Shown: piece by piece, positions 29,781 to 36,005 of the stretch
Numbering within the stretch: position 1 is the first letter of the stretch
How the letters are laid out: the number at the start of each line of letters is the position of its first letter
Source of the DNA: CAYHZG01 sp964361105
Lineage (GTDB): Bacteria; Patescibacteriota; Minisyncoccia; 2-02-FULL-40-12
NCBI GenBank assembly: GCA_964361105.1
Contig: CAYHZG010000003.1
Span: 1-37,419 of the forward strand
DNA length: 37,419 bases
Direction of reading: 5' to 3'
The notes under the pieces: model-generated
What the model was told of the DNA's origin: nothing
Databases searched by the model: none
What the model saw: the letters and a program-made list of their open reading frames with translations, nothing else
Program-made: the position numbers and the translations under genes

Positions 29781-29897
29781 ATCCCGAACGAAATAGCCCT
29801 GTCGGGTTCGGGATATAAGTAAAATTTTAATTAAATAGCATGATGGGCAATTATAGACTTATGTATATAACTGCGCAGCAGCTATTTCGTACGGGAT
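29781..29897 (+). promoter_or_regulatory. Start-codon-abutting structured leader, copy E (rpoA)
   Basis: ATCCCGAACGAAATAGC (29781-29797) pairs, with one mismatch, with GCTATTTCGTACGGGAT (29881-29897), which includes the AT of the rpoA ATG. Local alternative: ATCCCGAAC (29781-29789) with GTTCGGGAT (29806-29814). The bases differ from copies A-D, but both pairings are kept. A 22-residue ORF (29840-29908) overlaps the rpoA start. Confidence 0.78.
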
Positions 29898-30657
29898 GGA
29901 AATTTTAGTCGGAGAGCCAAAAATTGTCAGCAAAGAAAACAACAGAACGGTTTTTGAAATTAGCCCGCTCTATACAGGATATGGGATAACAATCGGAAAC
30001 TCCCTCCGGAGGGTTTTACTTTCTTCAATGCCCGGGGCCGCGGCCGTGAAAATCAAGATTGAAGGCGTGCCTCACGAATTCACGACCATTCCTGGCGTTT
30101 TAGAAGATGTGGTAGACATAATTTTAAATTTAAAGAAAGTAAGGTTTAAACTTTCAGGAGTTGATTCGGCCAAAGCCATTTTGAATGCCAAAGGAGAGAA
30201 AGAAATCACGGCCGGCGATTTAAGTTTGCCGACTGGTGTGGAGGTGGTAAATCCGGACCAAAAAATCTTAACTTTAAGCGACAAAAAAGCCGAGGTTAAT
30301 ATGGAGATAGAAATTGAAAAGGGCATTGGTTATGGGCCGGTTGAGCAAAGGCAGAAAGAGAAACTTTCGGTCGGGGAAATAGCCATTGACGCAATTTTTA
30401 GTCCGGTTCGGAGGGTCAGTTTTCGAGTTGAGAATATCAGAGTGGGGGAGAGGACTGATTTTAATAAACTTTTCATTGACGTTGAAACCGACGGCAGCGT
30501 TACTCCCGAAGAAGCCATGAAAAAAGCAGTTGGAATTTTAATTGAGCAGTTTAAGGTAATGGGCGAGAGTCCAAATTTAGAGGTTAAAGTAAAAGAGCCA
30601 GCCGAAGACAAACCAAAAAAGAAAAGAGGAAGACCCAGAAAAGTAGTCGGTAGTTAA
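29896..30657 (+). CDS. rpoA: RNA polymerase alpha subunit, no C-terminal domain
   Basis: 253 residues against ~315-330 normally. The N-terminal dimerisation and assembly domain is complete: NSLRRVLLSSMPGAAAVKIKIEGVPHEFTTIPGVLEDV (~35-72), GPVEQRQKE, FSPVRRVSFRVENIRVG and SVTPEEAMKKAVGILIEQF (to ~223). The linker and the helical C-terminal domain that binds UP elements and activators are missing. The end is a basic tail holding KRGRPRK (243-249), an AT-hook-like minor-groove motif. The stop is followed closely by rplQ, as in the standard operon, so this is not an assembly break. Alpha should still assemble beta and beta'. The ATG abuts leader copy E. Confidence 0.95.
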   Translation: MEILVGEPKIVSKENNRTVFEISPLYTGYGITIGNSLRRVLLSSMPGAAAVKIKIEGVPHEFTTIPGVLEDVVDIILNLKKVRFKLSGVDSAKAILNAKGEKEITAGDLSLPTGVEVVNPDQKILTLSDKKAEVNMEIEIEKGIGYGPVEQRQKEKLSVGEIAIDAIFSPVRRVSFRVENIRVGERTDFNKLFIDVETDGSVTPEEAMKKAVGILIEQFKVMGESPNLEVKVKEPAEDKPKKKRGRPRKVVGS

Positions 30658-30671
30658 AAATTAGAAAAATC

Positions 30672-31019
30672 ATGAGAAAACGGAAAAAGGGGAAAAAATT
30701 TGGAAGAGTCAAAGAACAGAGAAGAGCTTTAATGAATAGCTTGGTTTCTGCATTGGTCTTGCATAAAAAGATAAAGACCACCGAGGCGAAAGCCAAAGAG
30801 TTGAGGCGTTTTATAGAGCCCTTGATTACCAAAGCCAGAGTCGGCGATTTGGCCAAAAGGCGTCAGGTCAGAAAATTTTTGTCTGACTCAATTACCAAGA
30901 AACTGTTTGATGAAATAGGACCGTTGTATAAAGAAAGGCCCGGCGGCTATACCAGAATCATCAAACTGGCGCCACGGGAATCGGACGGAGCGCGAATGGC
31001 CCAGATAGAATTTGTATAA
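30672..31019 (+). CDS. rplQ: Ribosomal protein bL17
   Basis: 115 residues, normal length. RRALMNSLVSALVLHKKIKTTEAKAKELRRFIEPLITKAR and the C-terminal RPGGYTRIIKLAPRESDGARMAQIEFV are diagnostic. It lies on the large subunit near the exit tunnel. It follows rpoA by 14 bases, and its stop overlaps the rplM start (TAATG), so translation is coupled. Confidence 0.96.
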   Translation: MRKRKKGKKFGRVKEQRRALMNSLVSALVLHKKIKTTEAKAKELRRFIEPLITKARVGDLAKRRQVRKFLSDSITKKLFDEIGPLYKERPGGYTRIIKLAPRESDGARMAQIEFV

Positions 31020-31354
31020 TGATTGAGATTGATGCTTCAAACCAACCATTAGGACGCTTGGCTTCAAAAATAGCCCAGTTTTTGCGAGGGAAGCAAAGTC
31101 CTAGCTTTCAGCCGTATATTCTTTCTAAAGAAAAAGTTATGGTGAGCAATGCCGGAAAGATGAAATTTACCGGTAGGAAAATGGAGCAAAAAAAGTATTA
31201 TCATTATTCGGGTTATCCAGGCGGGCTTAAAGAAAAGAAAATGAAAGATGTTTTTGAGAAGAACCCGAATGAGGTTTTAAGGAGAGCGGTCTGGGGAATG
31301 CTTCCCAAAAACCGTTTGAGAAAGGAAATGATAAAAAATCTACAATTTAAATGA
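31019..31354 (+). CDS. rplM: Ribosomal protein uL13, short form
   Basis: 111 residues against ~142 in E. coli. Core motifs are present: IDASNQPLGRLASKIAQFLRGK, VSNAGKMKFTGRKMEQKKYYHYSGYPGGLKE and RRAVWGMLPKNRLRKEM. Missing are about 14 N-terminal residues and the C-terminal extension after KNRLR. It is an early-assembling large-subunit protein. It overlaps rplQ by one base and rpsI by four (ATGA), giving a tight rplQ-rplM-rpsI block. Confidence 0.94.
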   Translation: MIEIDASNQPLGRLASKIAQFLRGKQSPSFQPYILSKEKVMVSNAGKMKFTGRKMEQKKYYHYSGYPGGLKEKKMKDVFEKNPNEVLRRAVWGMLPKNRLRKEMIKNLQFK

Positions 31355-31887
31355 TGGTTAAAAAAACTGCAAAAAAAACAAAAGAGCCAGCTCCAAAAAA
31401 GAAAGTAGTCGTCGAAGGCGAGCCTGGCCAAGGGCGGGAGATAAAAGTTGAGGTTAAAGCTGTAGAAAGTCCAGAAAGATATCTTGAGGCAGTTGGCCGG
31501 AGAAAAGAATCCATTGCCAGAGTCCGGCTTTTCACCAAAAAAGCAAGCGATAAATTCCCGGAAGACAAGGGCTTGATTTCGGTCAATCAGAAATCATATC
31601 AAGAGTATTTTAAGGATCCATTTTTGCAAAATACGGTTGAAGCGCCTCTTAGAAAGTTAAAATCATTGGACAGGTTTAAGGGCTCGGTTATGGTCAAGGG
31701 CGGGGGGCTCTCCGGCCAGGCTGATGCTATAAAACTAGGCGTGGCTCGGGCTTTGGTTTTGTTTGACGCCAACTACCGCAAGAAACTCAAAAAATTCGGC
31801 TACCTGACCCAGGATTCCCGCATCAAAGAAAGACGGAAATACGGACTAAAGAAAGCACGAAAAGCGCCGCAATGGGCGAAGAGGTAA
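31351..31887 (+). CDS. rpsI: Ribosomal protein uS9 with N-terminal extension
   Basis: 178 residues against ~130. The conserved domain starts at ~44 (YLEAVGRRKESIARVRLF) and includes VNQKSYQEYF, VKGGGLSGQADAIKLGVARAL and SRIKERRKYGLKKARKAPQWAKR; the last Lys-Arg reaches the P-site tRNA. The extra N-terminus is Lys/Ala/Pro-rich and likely disordered. The usual final SKR is AKR. Two adjacent ATGs (31351, 31354) could serve as start. Just after the stop is a degenerate second copy of the coding end (31899-31925). Confidence 0.95.
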   Translation: MMVKKTAKKTKEPAPKKKVVVEGEPGQGREIKVEVKAVESPERYLEAVGRRKESIARVRLFTKKASDKFPEDKGLISVNQKSYQEYFKDPFLQNTVEAPLRKLKSLDRFKGSVMVKGGGLSGQADAIKLGVARALVLFDANYRKKLKKFGYLTQDSRIKERRKYGLKKARKAPQWAKR

Positions 31888-31898
31888 TGTCAAAATTT

Positions 31899-31925
31899 AC
31901 GATGCCGCATTGGGCAAAACGATAA
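31899..31925 (+). pseudogene. Degenerate duplicate of the rpsI 3' end
   Basis: ACG-ATG-CCG-CAT-TGG-GCA-AAA-CGA-TAA reads TMPHWAKR-stop, close to the real end KAPQWAKR-stop at 31861-31887, but in another frame. It looks like a short tandem duplication or a former end left after a frameshift. Confidence 0.55.
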
Positions 31926-31969
31926 GGAGTCATAACTCGGTTGCTTCATCTGCTATAAGTTATGACTCC
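31926..31969 (+). terminator. Hairpin after rpsI, possible terminator
   Basis: GGAGTCATAACT (31926-31937) and AGTTATGACTCC (31958-31969), a perfect 12-bp stem with a 20-base loop. The T-rich stretch starts only ~11 bases later, so termination efficiency is uncertain. Confidence 0.5.
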
Positions 31970-31995
31970 AGTTTCGGCGGGTTTTCTGTTTTTAT

Positions 31996-32024
31996 TTGAC
32001 TCCATTTCTTCTTTTAAATACGAT
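31996..32024 (+). promoter_or_regulatory. Sigma-70-type promoter
   Basis: TTGACT (31996-32001), 17-base spacer, TACGAT (32019-32024), followed by the double ribosome site AGGAGG and GAGGTGA (32038-32050) before the next gene. Confidence 0.6.
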
Positions 32025-32053
32025 TAAGCCAGCACTTAGGAGGGAGGTGAGTG

Positions 32054-32632
32054 ATGCGATTAGTTACTCCAGTCTTTTTGACGGTGTTGCTGTTTTTTTC
32101 GTGGCCGGCGACCGCGAGTCAAGCAGTCCAAAGGCAAAAACTCTGTTCAGAAATGGACGAGAAAGAAAGGCGCAAGACCGAGCGCTGTAAAACTGACCAG
32201 GAGCGGCGCGAAGACGAGCAAAAACGCCATCTGGCTGAAATCGCCGAGAAAGAGAAGCCGACCAAGAGTTCCTTTATGAAATGGGTCCATTTGGACGGCT
32301 ACTGGATTCAGAGCGCAAGCTCAAATATGTTTCAGGGTCTTGCCGGAATGCATGTTGTAGTTTTTGAGGAAGGCCGTCTCCAGCTCTACGGTCCGCCCGG
32401 CATTATCCTTGTCCGCCAGCAGGTCAGCAAAGAGGAGCATCAGCTCCACTTTGGCATTACTTGGGGATTTAGTTTTCGTTTATTCGATATTCGTGTTCCG
32501 GGTACAGACAATGAGGTCAGGGTCTTTGGCAATTTGGCCAAGGTTTGGCTCCAGGGCGTCAATCAGGATATTCCCGGAGCGAGCATTTCAGCAATAGACA
32601 TGGTTGGCCTTTCGGTCACTTTTGCCAAGTAG
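32054..32632 (+). CDS. Secreted hypothetical protein, probably acquired
   Basis: 192 residues from the ATG at 32054 (a GTG at 32051 is also in frame). Signal peptide ~1-20 (VTPVFLTVLLFFSWPATASQA). Residues ~22-72 are a highly charged helical segment (KLCSEMDEKERRKTERC and following Glu/Arg/Lys), then a compact beta-rich domain with GYWIQSASSNMFQGLAGMHVVV and an acidic/hydrophobic end. No family is recognised. It differs from its neighbours: an unusually strong Shine-Dalgarno sequence, CGC and GAG codons instead of AGA and GAA, its own promoter and its own terminator. These point to later gain from another bacterium, or to contaminating sequence; the intact flanks favour gain. Confidence 0.65.
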   Translation: MRLVTPVFLTVLLFFSWPATASQAVQRQKLCSEMDEKERRKTERCKTDQERREDEQKRHLAEIAEKEKPTKSSFMKWVHLDGYWIQSASSNMFQGLAGMHVVVFEEGRLQLYGPPGIILVRQQVSKEEHQLHFGITWGFSFRLFDIRVPGTDNEVRVFGNLAKVWLQGVNQDIPGASISAIDMVGLSVTFAK

Positions 32633-32644
32633 GTCCGCCAAGCG

Positions 32645-32698
32645 GCCCCGCCACCAAGAAAGAAAGGCCTTGTCCTTCCAGCTTGGCGGGGCTTTTCT
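32645..32698 (+). terminator. Rho-independent terminator
   Basis: GCCCCGCCA (32645-32653) pairs with TGGCGGGGC (32684-32692), followed by TTTTCT. The loop is long (30 bases). It ends the secreted-protein gene and separates it from the convergent PEGA gene. Confidence 0.75.
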
Positions 32699-32701
32699 AA
32701 T

Positions 32702-33580
32702 TCAGATAATTAAGTCGTTCCTCCCGCCACTTGGGTCTACTTCCACGAAATTAGTTTTGCCGCTTTCGGTCAGATAAATCAGATGCCAGCTTGTTTTAAA
32801 CCATAAGACCCGCTCTATTTTTTCACTGGTTTTTAAAATCACTTCTTTGTGGCTTTTTTCAAAATACGGCGGCTCATTTTCATTTTTAAGCCAGAGGATG
32901 CTTATCTCATTTTGGCCGACAACGGCCAGTTTTTTGTTGTCCGGCGACAGGACTAAATCGTTTGCAGACGAAGAATGAATATTTTCCCAATTGCCATCTG
33001 AACTTAATAAGAACACACCGGGCGCCTTGAGGTCTTTTGAGGCCAAGTAGATCTCCTTCTCCAAAACTTTTAATTCAAAGTTCTTAATGTACACCGATTC
33101 GGAAGATATTTTTTCTATTTTTTCATCTTCGGTTTTTCGATAAAGCAAGCCGTCTTTTTTATTTATGAAATAACTGGGGTTTTCTTTTACTGGTTCTGAA
33201 CTTTCAATGAAATCATTTATCTCTCCCTGGTCCGGCAAGTAAAGATGAGTCAATTGGTTGGCTTCGCCGGATTTAATTTCAATAGTTTTGCTGATTTTTG
33301 GAAATCCTTCTTTTGAAAATTTTAAGTCATATTTCCCGGGCAGAAGATTTTTTTCAATGAAAGTATTGGAAAAGAACGAGGTTTTTCCCTTGAGGTGGCC
33401 GTTAATGTAAACCTCAACGCCATCCAGATTTGCCTTTGTAAAAAGACCGCCGGTTTCCACCCATTTTAAATTAGCGAAATTAAATTGATAGCCGTAAGCG
33501 TATGAAATTATAAAATAACTCAAAACAAAAAAAGCCAGAAACGAAGTGATTAAAATTGCGGTCTTCGTACGTTTACTCAT
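32702..33580 (-). CDS. PEGA-domain membrane protein
   Basis: 292 residues, the only minus-strand gene seen. Anchor helix at ~8-30 (TAILITSFLAFFVLSYFIISYAY). A PEGA-type beta domain follows (~50-115: GVEVYINGHLKGKT, LLPGKYDLKFSKEGFPKISKTIEIKSGE), common in surface proteins. The remainder (~130-292) has beta-propeller-like blades (LVLSPDNKKLAVVGQNEISILWL, VLWFKTSWHLIYLT), so it may be a surface protein with a sensor or binding propeller. Ligand unknown. Its promoter (33591-33619) would place the mRNA start about 4 bases before the ATG. Confidence 0.75.
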   Translation of the reverse strand: MSKRTKTAILITSFLAFFVLSYFIISYAYGYQFNFANLKWVETGGLFTKANLDGVEVYINGHLKGKTSFFSNTFIEKNLLPGKYDLKFSKEGFPKISKTIEIKSGEANQLTHLYLPDQGEINDFIESSEPVKENPSYFINKKDGLLYRKTEDEKIEKISSESVYIKNFELKVLEKEIYLASKDLKAPGVFLLSSDGNWENIHSSSANDLVLSPDNKKLAVVGQNEISILWLKNENEPPYFEKSHKEVILKTSEKIERVLWFKTSWHLIYLTESGKTNFVEVDPSGGRNDLII

Positions 33581-33590
33581 GAGAGTTTTT

Positions 33591-33619
33591 ATTTTATACT
33601 TCTATTAATAAATCGTCAA
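33591..33619 (-). promoter_or_regulatory. Promoter of the PEGA gene, near-leaderless
   Basis: On the minus strand TTGACG (33619-33614), 17-base spacer, TAAAAT (33596-33591). The expected start (~33584) is about 4 bases from the ATG at 33580. Confidence 0.6.
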
Positions 33620-33662
33620 TTTGACTTCCGGCTGTTTTTTGATACTTTTTTAATACTTTGAA

Positions 33663-33778
33663 CCCCGTTAGAAGTAGCCCTAGCGGGTGAAACACTCGGG
33701 GTATTAAATATATAACAATAGTAGTTCTGCGTGCATAACCGATTATTACGGACTGCGAAGCAGCTACTTCTAACGGGG
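33663..33778 (+). promoter_or_regulatory. Start-codon-abutting structured leader, copy D (mreB)
   Basis: CCCCGTTAGAAGTAGC (33663-33678) is perfectly complementary over 16 bases to GCTACTTCTAACGGGG (33763-33778); the last G starts the mreB GTG. Local alternative: CCCGTTAG (33664-33671) with CTAGCGGG (33680-33687), using one G-T pair. A 16-residue ORF from a GTG at 33731 ends in a TGA overlapping the mreB start. Confidence 0.8.
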
Positions 33779-34779
33779 TGAATAAAATTGGCATTGACTT
33801 AGGCACAACCAATACTCTGGTTTTTGTTCCGGGTAACGGAATCAGAATTAATGAACCCTCGGTGGTCGCTGTTTCTTTGTTCGATAATCGGATTTTAGCG
33901 GTCGGGAACGCAGCCAAAGAAATGGTCGGCCGGACGCCGGATACGATTTCGGTAATCAAGCCCCTGAAGGATGGAGTCATTGCCGACTATAAAGTGACTC
34001 AGGCGATGATCAGGTATTTTATCAAAAAAGCGTTCAGCCGATTCAATTTTTTCAAAAAAGAGGTTTTGATTTCGGTGCCGGTGTCCATAAATTCCACCGA
34101 AAGAAGGGCGGTAATCGAAGCCGGAATGAATGCCGGGGTCAAGACGGTTTATCTGGTCAAGGAACCGGTGCTTGCGGCGATCGGTGCCGGCATCCCGATT
34201 AATTCTTCTTACGGCCACATGGTGGTTAATATCGGCGGCGGCATGACCGAGGTGGCGATAATCAGTTTGGGCGGAGTGGTGGTAAGCGCCGGCATAAGAT
34301 GCGGCGGCAATAAAATTGACCAGGCCATCATTGATTATGTTAAAAAAAAGCACAACTTGGCCATCGGCGAGAGAACGGCGGAGTTAATTAAGATGAATAT
34401 CGGAACGGCAGTTAGGATTTCCGGTGAAGAGAAAATTTCAATAAGGGGCCGCGACTTGATTTCGGGCCTGCCAAAAACAATTGATTTGACTTCCAATGAA
34501 GTCAATGAAGCCATCCATGACCAGCTCAAAGAAATCAGTCAGGTTATAAAAAGAGTTTTGCAGGAAACCCCGCCCGAACTCTGTGCCGACGTGATCGAGC
34601 AGGGAATTATTTTAACCGGCGGCGGGGCCCTGCTTAAGAATATTGATACTTTTGTAACCAGAGTAATCGGCGTCCCGGCTCATCTGGCCGAAGAACCATT
34701 ACTTTGCGTGGCCAAAGGCGCCGGAGTAGTGTTGGATAACTTAGACATTTATAAGAGGAATATAATCACTAGGAGATGA
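33778..34779 (+). CDS. mreB: Rod shape-determining protein MreB
   Basis: 333 residues, normal length, GTG start. Actin-fold phosphate loop 1 IGIDLGTTNTLVFV at the N-terminus, VSVIKPLKDGVIADY-type connect, phosphate loop 2 MVVNIGGGMTEVAII (~147-161), KKKHNLAIGERTAE, and the adenosine motif GIILTGGGALLKNID (~275-289). MreB filaments guide lateral wall synthesis, fitting the Mur ligase and transglycosylase in the window. The first residues are MNKIGID, lacking the amphipathic N-terminal tail of some MreBs. The start is covered by leader D. The stop overlaps the glycosyltransferase start (ATGA). Confidence 0.96.
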   Translation: MNKIGIDLGTTNTLVFVPGNGIRINEPSVVAVSLFDNRILAVGNAAKEMVGRTPDTISVIKPLKDGVIADYKVTQAMIRYFIKKAFSRFNFFKKEVLISVPVSINSTERRAVIEAGMNAGVKTVYLVKEPVLAAIGAGIPINSSYGHMVVNIGGGMTEVAIISLGGVVVSAGIRCGGNKIDQAIIDYVKKKHNLAIGERTAELIKMNIGTAVRISGEEKISIRGRDLISGLPKTIDLTSNEVNEAIHDQLKEISQVIKRVLQETPPELCADVIEQGIILTGGGALLKNIDTFVTRVIGVPAHLAEEPLLCVAKGAGVVLDNLDIYKRNIITRR

Positions 34780-36005
34780 AAATTGCTCTTATCCACGACT
34801 GGCTGACTCGGCTTGGCGGAGCCGAGAGAGTGTTGATTGCTTTACATAAGATTTTTCCCGAAGCTCCGATCTACACTCTTTTTCATGACCAAAAATTTAC
34901 CTCAGAATATCTGCCTCGAGCAAAAATAATTCCTTCTTTTCTCCAAAAAATCCCAAATATCAAAAAACTGCACCCCTGGTTTAAGATTTTAATGCCTTCG
35001 GCAGTGGAATCTTTGGATTTATCCGGTTTTGATTTGATTATTTCTTCAAGCCATGAGTTTAGCCACGGCGTTTTAGTAAAGCAAAAAACCAGCCACATCT
35101 GCTTTTATCACAGTCCTTCCCGGATTATCTGGGACCGGGCTCACGAATATTTAAGTGATTTTAAAGAAAGGGGACGGGGAAGATTTAAATTGTCGCTAAT
35201 AAAACTGGGCCAGCATTTTTTACGGCTGTGGGACTACACCTCTAGTCAAAGGCCGGACATTATTTTAGCAAACTCTAGACATGTGGCTGAAAGGATAAAA
35301 AAATACTATGGCAGAGAAGCAAAAGTGGTATATCCTCCGATTTCGTTCCCGATGGATTCATTGGGATTACGAAATCGAGAGTCCTCGATTTTCCAACCAA
35401 ATCAGATTGATTTGGGGAAAATCGGGACGCCATACTTTCTGATTGTTTCCCAGCTTTACCCGCACAAGAACATTGATTTAGCGATTGAAGCATTTAAAAA
35501 CTTGCCAAACCTTAATTTACTGACAATAGGGGACGGACCGAAAAAAAAGAATTTAGAATCACGAATCAAAAATTATGGGAATGTAAAATTATTAGGATTT
35601 GTGCCGGATTCGGAACTGCCTTATTATTATCAAAACTGCTTAGCTTATCTTATTTGTAACGAAGAGGACTTTGGCCTTTCGCCGGTTGAAGCAATGTCTT
35701 TTGGCAAACCAGTTCTGGCTTTAAGGCGAGGCGGTGCAATTGAGACAGTTTTGGAGGGTATAACTGGAGAATTCTTTGACCCCATTAGAGGTAAAAACAC
35801 GCTGCGGGCCCTCGCGGCCTCTAACGGGGTAAATGAACTTGTAAAAGCTGTTCAAAATATTAGTGAAAAAATTAAAAATGGCCGCTACGATTCCAAGACC
35901 ATAAAAAAACATTCCGAAAAATTTAGCTTTGAACGGTTTAAAAAAAGGATTCTGGATTTAGTAGATAATTTGGATTATACTGGAAAAACAAGAAAAACAA
36001 TATGA
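34776..36005 (+). CDS. GT4-type glycosyltransferase with two in-frame palindromic inserts
   Basis: 409 residues, GT-B fold. N-terminal MKIALIHDWLTRLGGAERVL and LIISSSHEFSHGV; the C-terminal donor domain has LIVSQLYPHKNIDLAIEAF, LTIGDGPKKKNLE, VKLLGFVPDSELPYYYQNC and EDFGLSPVEAMSFGKPVLA with the Glu-x7-Glu nucleotide-sugar motif. It probably adds a sugar in glycan or lipid-linked precursor synthesis at the membrane. Residues ~191-217 come from a palindromic element (35347-35427) placed between the two domains; residues ~335-352 (IRGKNTLRALAASNGVNE) come from a 52-bp palindrome (35779-35830) in the loop after TGEFFDP. Both avoid catalytic motifs, so the enzyme may work. It overlaps mreB and the Ctp gene by four bases each. 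Confidence 0.85.
   Translation: MKIALIHDWLTRLGGAERVLIALHKIFPEAPIYTLFHDQKFTSEYLPRAKIIPSFLQKIPNIKKLHPWFKILMPSAVESLDLSGFDLIISSSHEFSHGVLVKQKTSHICFYHSPSRIIWDRAHEYLSDFKERGRGRFKLSLIKLGQHFLRLWDYTSSQRPDIILANSRHVAERIKKYYGREAKVVYPPISFPMDSLGLRNRESSIFQPNQIDLGKIGTPYFLIVSQLYPHKNIDLAIEAFKNLPNLNLLTIGDGPKKKNLESRIKNYGNVKLLGFVPDSELPYYYQNCLAYLICNEEDFGLSPVEAMSFGKPVLALRRGGAIETVLEGITGEFFDPIRGKNTLRALAASNGVNELVKAVQNISEKIKNGRYDSKTIKKHSEKFSFERFKKRILDLVDNLDYTGKTRKTI
35347..35427. repeat. Palindromic element inside the GT4 gene, in frame
   Basis: 81 bp (27 codons) from TCCCGAT to ATCGGGA. The right half folds as CGATTTTCC...GGAAAATCG with CCAAATCA-gat-TGATTTGG; the left half is partly worn. It encodes FPM...RNRESSI...IGT in the same frame as 19769-19858. 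Confidence 0.8.
35779..35830. repeat. 52-bp palindromic element inside the GT4 gene, in frame
   Basis: ACCCCATTAGAGG (35779-35791) faces CCTCTAACGGGGT (35818-35830). The core CACGCTGCGGGCCCTCGCGG is shared, in reverse complement, with the element nested in leader B at 17755-17806, and both are 52 bp. It is the GC-rich part of an AT-rich gene. Confidence 0.85.
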
